Part shown: one piece after another, positions 8,464 through 17,835 of the stretch | How the letters are laid out: each line of letters begins with the position of its first letter | Numbering within the stretch: the stretch's first letter is position 1 | From: UBA4615 sp046046245 | GTDB taxonomy: Bacteria > Pseudomonadota > Gammaproteobacteria > Burkholderiales > Burkholderiaceae_E | DNA length: 64,000 nucleotides | NCBI GenBank assembly: GCA_046046245.1 | Contig: JBJOKE010000083.1 | Coordinates: forward strand, 1-64,000 | Direction of reading: 5' to 3' | Notes under the pieces: generated by a model | The model's input: only the letters and a program-made list of their open reading frames with translations | Databases searched by the model: none | Told to the model about the DNA's origin: nothing | Position numbers and translations under genes: made by a program

Positions 8464-9692
8464 CGCTCGGCTCCTTGAGTGAACGGCTTGAAGGCGAGCC
8501 GTGCCTGGGTCCGCGCCAGTTCGCGCTCGAGCGACAGCAACTTCCGGTGCGCTTCGACCTCGGCATTGCGCGCCTCGAAGTAGCCCGCAAGGGGCGCCTG
8601 GTTACTGCGGTATGCGGCGAGCGAGACGACCGAGCGCTGGCGGGCTGGAGTCAGAACTCCGGCTCGGAGCCGTTCGATGCGCTGCTCCAGGCGAGCGAGG
8701 TCGCCCGTCAATCGGCGGTACTCGGCGGCGGCCTCGCGCGAAGCCTCCTCGAGCTCAGCCCGTGTCTTGTCGACGAGGGCCGCTCTTGCCGCGATGTCCC
8801 GGTCCTGGCGCTGCGCGGGGGCGACTTGCAGCGGAATGCTGACGCCTACGGACACCATGTCGGAGAAGCCTGTGCGCTGGCTGTAGGCGACTTCCCAGGT
8901 CCAGTTCGCCGTCCGTTCGGCCGCAGTGGCTGCGAGCGCACGGCGATTCACCTCGATGTCTCGTTCAAGGGCCACGAGCATGGGATACGCGGCGAGATAT
9001 TGCGATTCGGACGGAGGCACGAAGCCTTCGGGTCGGGCGAGCTCGGTGGCGTCGATGCCGACCCAGCGCCGCAACTCCGTGCGGGCTGAGGCTTGCATCT
9101 GCCGTGCTTCGTCGGCCGCGTCCTCCGCGAGGCCCCGTGAAGTGGCCAGGGAAAGCACTTCGGTCGCGGAGCCCGACGCGGAGGTCACCCGGGCACGGGC
9201 GATGTCGAGCTCTTCCCGCAGGTTGCGCTCGGCCCGTTCGGCGATGTCGAGGGCTGCCTGTGCGAACCAGGCGTCGAGGTACGCCAACGCGGTCTGCAGG
9301 CGCGTCTCGGCCTCGACGCTTCGAGCCTGGACCGATTCGCGCTCGACGTTCGCGAGCGCAGCGGCCTCCCGCGCGGCACGCTTGTCCCGCGACAGCCACT
9401 CCTGGCTGACCCCGACACGCTTCATCGTCATGAAGTCGACCGAAGGGTTGAAGCGGTCGGGCCCGGTGACTGGCAGGTTGTCGACGCCTGCACGAAGCAT
9501 CGGGTCGGGCAGTTGTCCCGCAGTACGGGCGGACTCGGTTGCGCTCAACGCGCCCGCGCGGGCTGCGGCGGCGGATTCAGACCGCTTGACCGCGAGTTCC
9601 AGAGCGTGAGCAAGGGTTAGCGACTGGGCGGCGGCCAGGAGGGGCAGGAGGGCGGCAACCAGAACGGTCGCACGCACAGCAAGTATGAACAT
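8460..9692 (-). CDS. cusC: CusC-like outer-membrane factor (TolC family)
   Basis: This 410-residue outer-membrane channel protein completes the CusCBA tripartite pump. I chose the ATG at 9692 because GGAG lies 6-7 nt upstream and it begins a proper signal peptide (MFILAVRATVLVAALLPLLAAAQS). An in-frame ATG at 9749 would add 19 unlikely residues. Two long helical repeats rich in Ala/Glu/Arg (about 25-215 and 225-400) match the duplicated coiled-coil fold of the family. There is no lipobox, so unlike E. coli CusC it is not lipidated. Its end overlaps the cusB start. Confidence 0.9.
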   Translation of the reverse strand: MFILAVRATVLVAALLPLLAAAQSLTLAHALELAVKRSESAAAARAGALSATESARTAGQLPDPMLRAGVDNLPVTGPDRFNPSVDFMTMKRVGVSQEWLSRDKRAAREAAALANVERESVQARSVEAETRLQTALAYLDAWFAQAALDIAERAERNLREELDIARARVTSASGSATEVLSLATSRGLAEDAADEARQMQASARTELRRWVGIDATELARPEGFVPPSESQYLAAYPMLVALERDIEVNRRALAATAAERTANWTWEVAYSQRTGFSDMVSVGVSIPLQVAPAQRQDRDIAARAALVDKTRAELEEASREAAAEYRRLTGDLARLEQRIERLRAGVLTPARQRSVVSLAAYRSNQAPLAGYFEARNAEVEAHRKLLSLERELARTQARLAFKPFTQGAER

Positions 9693-9759
9693 AGACACTC
9701 CGCAGACGAACGGAAGACAGCCGAGCGCGGATGCGCTCGCGTCGTTCAATCAGCGGAGG

Positions 9760-10155
9760 TCAGACTCGCAGCCTGCGGGTCGAGAGAAACACCGACGTCG
9801 GTGGAGGCCACGGTCGCAAGAGCGGCGCCGTGGCAGACGGATGGCTACCGGGCTCGGACACGAGCGTCGGCAAGACAATCAGTTGAATGACCGCGGGAAG
9901 CGTCAAAGGGGGAAAACCCGACGCTTCCAGCGACTCTGGGCTGCCCATGACGTGCTGGTGGCACATCGCCGGCTGGGCTTCATCCATACCGTGGCAGGGT
10001 TCCCCTGCGGCCATGCGTTCGAGCATGGCCTGCATCGCGGCTTCAGCCGGTGCCTCCACCGGGCACACGTAGGTCGCCATCGCCCACTGCGAGACAAGCA
10101 GTGAAGCCACCAGAGCCAGGGTGGTCGTCAGGCGACGAAAGCGGCGACGGAACAT
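9760..10155 (-). CDS. Small exported Cys/His/Met-containing protein of the cus operon
   Basis: A 131-residue protein with an Arg-rich start and a signal peptide (about residues 10-27, ending QWAMA). The mature part has clustered possible metal ligands: YVCPVE, PCHGMDEAQP and MCHQHVMG. The C-terminal half is Pro-rich and ends in a basic tail. I do not recognise a named family. It sits at the operon head, as CzcI does in the czc operon of the same island, so a sensing or buffering role in the periplasm is a reasonable guess. It lies 67 nt before cusC, in the same direction. Confidence 0.75.
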   Translation of the reverse strand: MFRRRFRRLTTTLALVASLLVSQWAMATYVCPVEAPAEAAMQAMLERMAAGEPCHGMDEAQPAMCHQHVMGSPESLEASGFPPLTLPAVIQLIVLPTLVSEPGSHPSATAPLLRPWPPPTSVFLSTRRLRV

Positions 10156-10196
10156 GACCTCGTCGAGTCTACCGGAACCGGTCGAGGAAGCCCCAT

Positions 10197-10226
10197 TTCC
10201 TACGCTGCTCGACGCACACCTGTCAA
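10197..10226 (-). promoter_or_regulatory. Candidate promoter of the cus operon
   Basis: On the reverse strand a perfect TTGACA (10226-10221) is followed after 18 bp by TAGGAA (10202-10197), 42 nt before the first gene of the cus operon. The palindrome accggaaccggt lies between it and the gene. This is the best sigma-70-like match in the gap. No known operator was recognised, and a CusR-type box was not found. Confidence 0.4.
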
Positions 10227-10268
10227 GTCGAGCGGCCCGGATGTACCTCGATTGGCCGCTTCAAGGCG

Positions 10269-12467
10269 CTACGCGGCGCTGGCTGCAGACTCGCGGAGCG
10301 GCGCCGGCGCGCCGGACCTGAGCAGGCGCATGCCATTGAAGACCACCAACAGGCTCACACCCATGTCGGCGAAAATCGCCATCCACAGGGTCGCGTGCCC
10401 AGACATCGTCAGTCCGAGAAACACCACCTTGATGCCGATGGCAAGGGCGATGTTCTGCCACAGGACGGAGCGTGTCGCACGCGAGAGCCGGATGAACTCG
10501 GCCAGCTTACGCGGGTCGTCATCCATCAGCGCGACGTCCGCGGTTTCGATGGCCGTATCCGTTCCAGCCGCAGCCATCGCGAAGCCGATGTCAGCCTTGG
10601 CAAGCGCAGGTGCATCGTTGATACCGTCGCCGACCATGCCGACACGTCCGCCTGCGGCCTGCAGCTGCGAGACGACGGCAAGCTTGTCCTCGGGCAAGAG
10701 CTCCGCGCGCACGTCGTCGATGCCGACCTTGCTTGCGATAGCAGCGGCCGTATGCCGGTTGTCGCCGGTGAGCATCATCGGTCTGACGCCCAGCGCCTTG
10801 AGCTCGCTCACCGCCTCGGCACTTTCGGGCCGCACCGTATCCGCCACCGCGAACAACGCGATGGGCCGCATCCCGACCATCAGCACGACCGCCGTGTGCC
10901 CGGTCTGTTCAAGCTCCTGCAGGCGCGCTTCGAGCGCAGGTGAGCAGGCGCCAGCTTCTTCCACCATGCGGTGGTTGCCTAGGCGCACGTCCACCCCGTC
11001 GATGCGCCCGGTCACGCCGCGCCCCTTGAGCGCACCGAATCCCTCGACTTCGGGAAGCGGACCGACTCCAGCCAGATGGGCCGCGATGGCACGCGAAACA
11101 GGGTGGTCGCTGCGGGCAGCGAGTGCTGCTGCCACGTTCAGCCAACTGGCGTCAGCGCTATCGAGCTGGACGACCTCGGTCACCGACGGGCGTCCCATGG
11201 TCAGCGTCCCCGTCTTGTCGAGCGCCATTGCCGTCAGGTTGTGCCCCCCTTCGAGGAACAGCCCCCCTTTGACCAGGATGCCGCGACGCGCAGCCGCGGT
11301 CAGCCCCGAGACGACCGTCACCGGCGTCGAGATGACCAGCGCGCATGGGCACGCCACTACCAGCATCACCAGCGCCCGGTAGACCCAGTCGAGCCAGGCG
11401 CCGCCGGTGACCAGAGGCGGTACGAGCGCGACCGCCACGGCGAGCGCAACGACGGCAGGCGTGTACACGGCCGAGAAGCGGTCCACGAAGCGCTGAGTGG
11501 GCGCCTGGGTGGCCTGCGCTTCCTGCACGGCACGCACGATGCGAGCAAGCGTCGAGCCGTCGGCGGTAGCCGTGGTTTCGTACTCGAACTCGCCGCCCTC
11601 GTTGATGCTGCCCGCAAAGACTGCGTCGCCCGATGCCTTCTCGGCGGGCACGCTCTCTCCGGTGATGGGCGCCTCGTTGAGCGTGGCGTGGCCGGAGGCG
11701 ACCCGCCCGTCCAGCGGCACGCGCTCCCCAGGGCGCACCCTGACTCGTGCGCCGATGGCAACGGCCGCAGCTTGCTGCGTGGTCCATTGCCCAGCGACCA
11801 ACACCGTTGCGGTCTCGGGCGCCATGGCCATCAGGCTCTCCACCGTACGCCGCGCCCGTGCGAGCGAGCGCGCTTCGATGGCCTCGGCGAGCGCGAACAG
11901 CACCATGACCATTGCCGCCTCGGGCCATTGACCGATGAGCACCGCCCCGGTGACGGCGATGGACATCAGCGCATTGATATTGAGCGTGCGCTGGCGCACG
12001 GCGACCCAACCCTTGCGGTAGGTCGACAGTCCAGTCAGGCCGATGGCCGCGAGTGCAAGCACAAGCGCCGGCCATGCGGTATCGCCGACGGAGAGCGCGA
12101 CGACCTCGGCTCCGAAGGCGGCCATGCCGCCCAAGATGAGGCGCGCGTTGTCCGCCAACCATCCGCGTCCAGGCTCGGGCGCCGAAGCACGTACCCGTTC
12201 GCCCGTAGGTTCGAGAACCTCGCCGGACATGTCGATGTCATCTAGCGCTGCGAGTAGCGCCGGACGTGCGCCGGACGCATGCTTCACCGTCAGAACACGC
12301 GCAAGCAGGTCGAAACGCACGTCCAGTACGGCGGGTTCCGAAGCCAGTCGCTTGCGAATGACGGCTTCTTCGGTCGGGCAGTCCATCTTGTCGATGCGCA
12401 CCGCGGTCGACTCGGCGCGTTCATCAAGCGCCGCGGCCTCATCGCTTTCTCGGGGTGGGATGTTCAT
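10269..12467 (-). CDS. cadA: P1B-type ATPase exporting Zn/Cd/Pb (CadA/ZntA type)
   Basis: An inner-membrane ATPase of about 730 residues that pumps divalent soft metals to the periplasm. One N-terminal metal-binding domain carries RIDKMDCPTEEAVIRKRL, the DCPTEE variant typical of Zn/Cd/Pb pumps. The membrane CPC motif (VACPCAL) is near residue 371, the phosphorylated Asp (DKTGTLT) near 415, and GDGINDAPAL completes the ATPase core. ATGs lie at 12479, 12473 and 12467. The first overlaps the predicted -10 region, so I used the last. The promoter has a MerR-type architecture nearly identical to the one beside the PbrR/CadR-like gene at 20662. Confidence 0.93.
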   Translation of the reverse strand: MNIPPRESDEAAALDERAESTAVRIDKMDCPTEEAVIRKRLASEPAVLDVRFDLLARVLTVKHASGARPALLAALDDIDMSGEVLEPTGERVRASAPEPGRGWLADNARLILGGMAAFGAEVVALSVGDTAWPALVLALAAIGLTGLSTYRKGWVAVRQRTLNINALMSIAVTGAVLIGQWPEAAMVMVLFALAEAIEARSLARARRTVESLMAMAPETATVLVAGQWTTQQAAAVAIGARVRVRPGERVPLDGRVASGHATLNEAPITGESVPAEKASGDAVFAGSINEGGEFEYETTATADGSTLARIVRAVQEAQATQAPTQRFVDRFSAVYTPAVVALAVAVALVPPLVTGGAWLDWVYRALVMLVVACPCALVISTPVTVVSGLTAAARRGILVKGGLFLEGGHNLTAMALDKTGTLTMGRPSVTEVVQLDSADASWLNVAAALAARSDHPVSRAIAAHLAGVGPLPEVEGFGALKGRGVTGRIDGVDVRLGNHRMVEEAGACSPALEARLQELEQTGHTAVVLMVGMRPIALFAVADTVRPESAEAVSELKALGVRPMMLTGDNRHTAAAIASKVGIDDVRAELLPEDKLAVVSQLQAAGGRVGMVGDGINDAPALAKADIGFAMAAAGTDTAIETADVALMDDDPRKLAEFIRLSRATRSVLWQNIALAIGIKVVFLGLTMSGHATLWMAIFADMGVSLLVVFNGMRLLRSGAPAPLRESAASAA

Positions 12468-12479
12468 GTCCATGGGCAC

Positions 12480-12510
12480 AGTACAAACCCTGTAGCAACT
12501 ACCGAGTCAA
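12480..12510 (-). promoter_or_regulatory. MerR-family (PbrR/CadR-type) promoter-operator of the P1B ATPase
   Basis: Reverse strand: TTGACT at 12510-12505, a 19-bp spacer CGGTAGTTGCTACAGGGTT, then TGTACT at 12485-12480. The overlong 19-bp spacer with a central imperfect dyad (GGTAG/CTACAG) is the signature of MerR-activated promoters. The sequence closely matches the site at 20600-20630. The transcript should start near 12473, essentially at the gene's ATG codons. Confidence 0.75.
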
Positions 12511-12547
12511 GCGCCCTTGGAATCGGAGGGTACGGTTACGGTGCGAC

Positions 12548-12976
12548 TCACTTCAGCACGAACCTGACATTCGCCGGCTTGCGGCCGGGTAGCGTGACCG
12601 CTGCGGCTACCTTGGTCCCCGAGCCAAGCTTGAAGGACCCCTGCGACTCGAGCCGGTCATTGCCGACCGGGGCGAGAACGGCCTCGGCGCGTTCGGTTCC
12701 CGTCAGCAGCGTGAGCCGAGCCGAAGCGCCCTGCACTGGCAGCGGCTTGCCGTGGTCACGAACGTGCAACGTCAGTCGGTCGGGGCGCGCCACCAACTCG
12801 AAATCCAGGTCGTTCGCCTCCGCGACGACGCCGCCGTGTTTGGGCGAATGGTCGTGGCCTCCGGCGGCGTGAACGGTGCTCGTTGCGCACAGGAAGAGCA
12901 CCGCGCTCAGCGCACCGGCTGCCACCGACACCGTAAGCAGCGAAGCGAAAGAGGCGGCGAGGAAGCGGGCGTTCAT
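12548..12976 (-). CDS. Small exported protein closing the czc-like operon
   Basis: A 142-residue secreted protein. The start at ATG 12976 is set by the strong AAGGAG 9-10 nt upstream. The signal peptide (about residues 1-33) ends near STVHAAGG, and the mature N-terminus carries a His cluster (GGHDHSPKHGG). The rest is beta-rich and resembles a small immunoglobulin-like or FixH-like domain. It shares the GHDH mature start with the adaptor at 16140 and the small protein at 17255. Its place after the RND pump gene suggests periplasmic metal binding for the pump. No named family is recognised. Confidence 0.8.
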   Translation of the reverse strand: MNARFLAASFASLLTVSVAAGALSAVLFLCATSTVHAAGGHDHSPKHGGVVAEANDLDFELVARPDRLTLHVRDHGKPLPVQGASARLTLLTGTERAEAVLAPVGNDRLESQGSFKLGSGTKVAAAVTLPGRKPANVRFVLK

Positions 12977-13007
12977 CAAAATCTCCTTGGGTTTGGTTGA
13001 TTTCGGG

Positions 13008-16000
13008 TCAGTAGGCATCGGCACTACGGTCCTTGAGGAGCCGCTCTGAGGGCGTGCGGCCGAACAGCCAGAACATCGCCGGCGTGAGGAACGTGTCCAG
13101 AATCGTCGAGCTGATGAGACCGGAGAAGATGACCACGGCCACCGGGTGCAGGATTTCGGTGCCAGGACGCTCGGCTTCGAAGAGCAGCGGCGCGAGCGCA
13201 AACGCAGTCACCAGTGCCGTCATCAGCACTGGGCTCAGCCGCTCGAGTGAGCCGCGAACAATCATCGCGCGGTCGAAGCGCTCGCCTTCCAGGCGCATCA
13301 GGTTCAGGTAGTGGCTGACCTTGAGGATGCCGTTGCGCACCGAGATGCCCGCCAGCGTGATGAACCCGATGAGTGCCGCCACCGACAGCGGCTGGCCGGA
13401 CAGCCACAGCCCGAACACCGCGCCGACCAGTGCCAGCGGAATGTTTGCCATGACCATCAGCGACAGCGTCGTCGACTTGTACCGGCTGTAGAGCACTACG
13501 AACATCAGCAGCGCCGATGCGATGGACAACAAACCCACCAGGCGAGAAGCTTCCTCCTGGGCCTCGAACTGCCCGCCGAGCGTGATGAAGTACCCCTCGG
13601 GCAGCTTCACCTGTGCGACGGCCTGCCGGATGTCCGCGACGACAGCCGACAACGCACGGCCCTGGACGTTTGCGGACAGCACGATTCGACGCCTGCCGTC
13701 GTCCCGGCTCACCTGATTCGGCCCGTCGCTGTCTTCGATGCTTGCAACGCGAGACAGCGGCACGCGGCCATTGGGTGTCTCGATGAGAAGGCGCCCGAGC
13801 CCTTCAGGCGAGCGTGCGTTCTCCGGCAGCCTGACGAGCAGGGAGAAGCGTCGATTGCCTTCGACGACCTGAGCGACTCGCTCGCCTTCGACGAGGCTCT
13901 GCAGCGTGGTCAGAATCTGGGTGGTAGGCACACCCAACTGGGCAGCCGCGTCGTAGTCGACCCTGACCTTGACCTGAGGGGCAAGCACTTGCTTCTCGAC
14001 CTCGAGGTCCACCAATCCACGAATCGGCGCGAGCCTGGCTCGAAGTGCTTCCGCTTCGCCCCGCAGGGTGTCCAGGTCGTCGCCGAAAATCTTGATGGCA
14101 ATCTGCGAGCGCACCCCCGACAGCATGTGGTCGATTCGGTGGGAGATGGGCTGGCCGATGGCGATTGCCGCGGGTAGATTCACGAGCCGGGCGCGGATGT
14201 CCGCGCGTATCTCGTCCATCGAGCGGGTGAGCTTCTCCGCGGGGAGCAGACCCACGTCAAGCTCGCTCACGTGCACGCCTTCCGCGTGTTCGTCGAGCTC
14301 GGCCCGGCCGCTGCGCCGGCCGACGTGAGTCACCTCGGGAACCTTGCGAACGGCGACTTCGGCCTGCCGGGCGATGTCGGCGGACTCCGTGAGCGTCACC
14401 CCAGGGTTGAGTCGCAGGCCGACCAGCAACGTGCCTTCATTGAATGGCGGCAGAAACGTCGTCGGAAAGAACGGCACGGCTGCGGCCGCCAGTGCCACGG
14501 CAACGACCCCCGCTGCGAGTGCCACTTTGGGCCACGCAAGCGCTCGCTCGAGCAGACTTCGGTACCCGCGCTTGAGCATCCTGAGAAAGCGCGTGTCGCC
14601 GTGGCCGAGTGACTTCATTCCGGGCAGCAGCAGCGAAGCCAGCACGGGTGTCACCGTCAGCGACACCAGCAGCGACGCGAGCGTCGAGACAATGAACGCG
14701 ATACCGAGGGGCACGAAGAGCCGCCCCTCGATGCCTGGCAGTGCGAAGAGGGGCAAGAACACCAGAACGATGATGACGGTCGCGTACAGAATGGCCGAGC
14801 GAACCTCCATCGACGCGTTCTTTACGACTTCCAGCACATCGAAGCTGCTCTGCGGGTCCGCCTCCCTGGCCATGCGCAGGCGACGCATCACGTTCTCGAC
14901 GTCGACCACCGCGTCGTCGACCAGCCCGCCGATGGCAATGGCCAGCCCGCCCAGGGTCATCGTGTTGATGGACAGTCCGAAATAGCGAAACACGAGTACG
15001 GTGATGAGGATGGACACGGGAATCGCGACCAAGGCGATGACTGTGGGTCGCAGCGTGCCGAGGAATACGAAGAGCACGAGCGCAACGAACACCGACGCAC
15101 CAACGAGCTTGCCTTCCAGCGTGTCGATGGACGCCTCGATGAAACTCGCCTGGCGAAACGTGACGCGCGGTGCCTCCATGCCGGCTGGCAGCGACTTCTT
15201 CAAGTCCGCGAGGGCCCCTTCAATGGACTGCGTCAACGAGACGGTATCGGCCGTCGGCTGCTTCTGGATGCCGAGAATGACCGCCGGACGCCCCTCGAAG
15301 CCGGCGTCACCCCGACGAACCGCAGGCGCGAAATCGACCTCGGCAATCTGACGCAATCGCACCGTCTGGCCGTTCCTCGCAGCGAGCGCCAGGTTGCGCA
15401 GGTCCTCAAGGCGCGACGTGCGACCTAGGTTGCGAATCAGGTACTCGCGTCCATTGAGCTCGAGAAAGCCCCCCGACGTATTGGCCGAGAAGCCCCGCAG
15501 CGATGACTCGAGCTGCTGCATCGTGATGCCCAGCTCGCCCATCCGGACCGTGTTCGGTTGGACCTGGTATTGGCGGACCGCACCGCCGATGGGAATGACC
15601 TGAGCGACGCCCGGAATCGCCAGCATGCGCGGTCGGAGCACCCAATCCGCGTACTCGCGCACCGCCATCGGATTCGTCTTGGAGGTGTCGATGGGCAGCG
15701 CGACCTGCAGGATTTCGCCCATGATGGAGGTGACCGGTCCCATCCGGGGCTGGACCGCTTCGGGCAGCACGTTCTCGAGCGTTGCGAGCCGCTCGGCGAC
15801 GACCTGCCGCGCGCGGTAGATTTCTGTGCTCCAGCTGAAGCTCAGGTAGACGAACGACAGGCCAGCGCTCGACACGGAGCGGACGCTCTCGACGCCCGGC
15901 AGCCCGTTCAAGGCCGTCTCGAGCGGGAACGTGATGAGTTGCTCGACCTCCTCGGTAGCCATCCCACCGGCCTCGGTCATCACCGTCACCGTGGGTCGAT

Positions 16001-16127
16001 TGAGGTCCGGAAAGACATCGACCGGGGTGCGCGTGAGCGTGAACGCGCCGTACGCCATCAGGACCGTGCCGAGAATCAGCACCAGCAGGCGGTTTGCAAG
16101 ACTCGATTCGAGAAGCCATCGAAACAT
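13008..16127 (-). CDS. czcA: CzcA-like heavy-metal RND efflux permease
   Basis: A 1039-residue RND pump with the classic duplicated layout: MFRWLLESSLANRLLVLI begins helix 1, and large periplasmic loops follow helices 1 and 7. The helix-4 motif GGLVDDAVVDVENVMRR holds two adjacent Asp residues, a pattern of divalent-metal HME pumps that differs from the CusA-type GAMVDASIVMVEN. RIDHMLSGVRSQIAIKIF marks the substrate cleft. With the adaptor (16140) and the outer-membrane factor (17836) it forms a complete export complex. The exact metal (Zn, Co, Cd or Ni) cannot be read from the sequence. It is distinct from the CusA pump at 3791. Confidence 0.93.
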   Translation of the reverse strand: MFRWLLESSLANRLLVLILGTVLMAYGAFTLTRTPVDVFPDLNRPTVTVMTEAGGMATEEVEQLITFPLETALNGLPGVESVRSVSSAGLSFVYLSFSWSTEIYRARQVVAERLATLENVLPEAVQPRMGPVTSIMGEILQVALPIDTSKTNPMAVREYADWVLRPRMLAIPGVAQVIPIGGAVRQYQVQPNTVRMGELGITMQQLESSLRGFSANTSGGFLELNGREYLIRNLGRTSRLEDLRNLALAARNGQTVRLRQIAEVDFAPAVRRGDAGFEGRPAVILGIQKQPTADTVSLTQSIEGALADLKKSLPAGMEAPRVTFRQASFIEASIDTLEGKLVGASVFVALVLFVFLGTLRPTVIALVAIPVSILITVLVFRYFGLSINTMTLGGLAIAIGGLVDDAVVDVENVMRRLRMAREADPQSSFDVLEVVKNASMEVRSAILYATVIIVLVFLPLFALPGIEGRLFVPLGIAFIVSTLASLLVSLTVTPVLASLLLPGMKSLGHGDTRFLRMLKRGYRSLLERALAWPKVALAAGVVAVALAAAAVPFFPTTFLPPFNEGTLLVGLRLNPGVTLTESADIARQAEVAVRKVPEVTHVGRRSGRAELDEHAEGVHVSELDVGLLPAEKLTRSMDEIRADIRARLVNLPAAIAIGQPISHRIDHMLSGVRSQIAIKIFGDDLDTLRGEAEALRARLAPIRGLVDLEVEKQVLAPQVKVRVDYDAAAQLGVPTTQILTTLQSLVEGERVAQVVEGNRRFSLLVRLPENARSPEGLGRLLIETPNGRVPLSRVASIEDSDGPNQVSRDDGRRRIVLSANVQGRALSAVVADIRQAVAQVKLPEGYFITLGGQFEAQEEASRLVGLLSIASALLMFVVLYSRYKSTTLSLMVMANIPLALVGAVFGLWLSGQPLSVAALIGFITLAGISVRNGILKVSHYLNLMRLEGERFDRAMIVRGSLERLSPVLMTALVTAFALAPLLFEAERPGTEILHPVAVVIFSGLISSTILDTFLTPAMFWLFGRTPSERLLKDRSADAY

Positions 16128-16139
16128 CGTTTTGGCTCC

Positions 16140-17258
16140 TCAGCGCACCTGATTCACGAGCGTGGCACCGCGCGTCACGACCCGGTCGCCTGGCTGCAGA
16201 CCCCCGACGACGGCGACTCGTGTGCCGTCCAGTGGCTCGGTCGTCACCACCCGCGGCTCGAAGCGCTCGGTGCGCGCCTTGACCCAGACGATGGTCTGGT
16301 TGGACGGGTTTCTGACGAGCGATGCCGAGGGGAGCGGAATGCCCTCGAGGCGGGACTTCGACTGCAGAAAGACCCGCACTGGCTGTCCGACCGCGAGCTT
16401 TCGCAGCGCGCTTCCGTCCGCGGAGAAGCTCATCGGAAGGGCCTGTTCGCGCAATGTGCGCGCCGCACCGAGGAAGGTGAGCGGCAGCCTCCGGTCGCCG
16501 ATGGCGAGGCTGGCGCCGCCGACGTCCGTGGCAAGCGCCGGGTCGTAGGCGACCGCCTCGATGCGCAGGCGCGTTGGGTCGACAACCTCGAAGACGAGCT
16601 CGCGAGCGTCGACGAGCTGACCAGCGACCGCGTTGGCAGTGGCGATGACGCCCGAGACGGGGGCGATGAGCGATTCGCGGTTGTTCAACCCGGCGCCGAG
16701 CGCTGCGATGCGCTCGGTCAGACTTGCGACATCGGCTTCGGCCGCTTCGATGTCGCGTCGTGCGACCGTATCCTCGAGTTGGCGCAGTCGCGCGAGGCGG
16801 CGCACTGCGACGGACTTCGCACTGCGCAGGTCAGCCAACTGTGCGACTTGGTTCGAGCGTTCGATGGAGCCAGCGGTCGGCATCACGTATGCAAGCACTT
16901 CGCCTTTGCGCACGGACTGACCGATGCCTGGCAAGCCCTTCGGACCCGCCTCGAGTCGCCCGGGAATCGACGACTGGATGCGCCCGCCGGCGTTCGGGTC
17001 CATCACGACCCGACCGGTCAGTTCCGAAGTCCGCGGCAGTGCCTCTCGCTGGACGCGCACCGTTCGGACATCGAGCTGCCTTTGTGCGGGCTTCGGCAGG
17101 AAGACGCTGCCGTCGGGCAGCCGCTTGGGGGCATTGCTCGGAGCCGCTGCCGCGGGTTCGTCATGGTCGTGTCCTGGGCCCGCAAACACTGGGGCAGATG
17201 CCAGCAGGCATCCGGCGAAAACGGCAAAGCCGCAGAAGGCCGTGAACAGGTGCTTCAT
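16140..17258 (-). CDS. czcB: CzcB-like periplasmic adaptor
   Basis: A 372-residue RND adaptor with a signal peptide (MKHLFTAFCGFAVFAGCLLA) and a His/Asp-rich mature start (GPGHDHDEP). The alpha-hairpin with flanking lipoyl halves spans about 90-200 (GRIQSSIPGRLE ... LIAPVSGVIATANAVAG), followed by beta-barrel and membrane-proximal domains. The ATG at 17258 has GGAG upstream and overlaps the stop of the preceding gene as ATGA. Pairing with the CzcA-like pump 12 nt downstream is clear. Confidence 0.92.
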   Translation of the reverse strand: MKHLFTAFCGFAVFAGCLLASAPVFAGPGHDHDEPAAAAPSNAPKRLPDGSVFLPKPAQRQLDVRTVRVQREALPRTSELTGRVVMDPNAGGRIQSSIPGRLEAGPKGLPGIGQSVRKGEVLAYVMPTAGSIERSNQVAQLADLRSAKSVAVRRLARLRQLEDTVARRDIEAAEADVASLTERIAALGAGLNNRESLIAPVSGVIATANAVAGQLVDARELVFEVVDPTRLRIEAVAYDPALATDVGGASLAIGDRRLPLTFLGAARTLREQALPMSFSADGSALRKLAVGQPVRVFLQSKSRLEGIPLPSASLVRNPSNQTIVWVKARTERFEPRVVTTEPLDGTRVAVVGGLQPGDRVVTRGATLVNQVR

Positions 17259-17818
17259 CGCGCCGCTCCTTCGCTGCGGGCGATGGCGCGGCGGCGAGCG
17301 GCCCACCCCAACGTTCCAAGCAAGGCGAGCGCAAGGACGCCGATTCCCGTGAACGACGCGATGCGTCCGGCACTCCAGGGGACCGATGCCTCGTCCGCGT
17401 GTTCGTCCTCATGAATGTCGAGTTCGCCGGCGAGCAGGTCGGACTCGCCTGCGACGACCACAATTGCAGTCACTGGCGTGACACCGGGTGCCGGTGCGGC
17501 CGGCAGCTCGGCTTCGAAGATTCCCGAGCCCTTGTCCGTGAGCTCGAGTCGGGTGCCGCCCAGCTCGAGTTCCAGCTTCGCGTCGCGGACCGGAGCGTTG
17601 TCATCGGCGCGGTCGAGATACAGCGTCAGCCGCTTACCGTCGAGGATGCCCACCAGTTCGAAAGCATCGGACACCGCTTCGAATCGGGGCGATGCCGCCG
17701 TGGCTGCCATTCGTGGCGCATCACCGTGGTCATGCCCGGGCCCTGCCGTCACCGAGCAAGCCATCGTCGCGGCGAGCAGGGTGGCGGCCACTCGCGCGGT
17801 GAATCCAAGAATTCGCAT
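17255..17818 (-). CDS. Exported, C-terminally membrane-anchored protein within the czc-like operon
   Basis: A protein of about 187 residues between the outer-membrane factor and the adaptor. It has a signal peptide (MRILGFTARVAATLLAATMA), then GPGHDHGDAPR, a beta-rich middle with a DxHEDEHADE acidic/His stretch near 148-158, and one C-terminal helix (IASFTGIGVLALALLGTLGW) with a basic tail. It therefore looks like a periplasmic domain anchored in the inner membrane. An in-frame ATG at 17839 overlaps the previous stop; I prefer 17818 because it starts the signal peptide. Proteins like this recur in Czc-type operons. A metal-presentation role is inferred. Confidence 0.8.
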   Translation of the reverse strand: MRILGFTARVAATLLAATMACSVTAGPGHDHGDAPRMAATAASPRFEAVSDAFELVGILDGKRLTLYLDRADDNAPVRDAKLELELGGTRLELTDKGSGIFEAELPAAPAPGVTPVTAIVVVAGESDLLAGELDIHEDEHADEASVPWSAGRIASFTGIGVLALALLGTLGWAARRRAIARSEGAAR

Positions 17819-17835
17819 GTCGATTGTTCCCGGTG

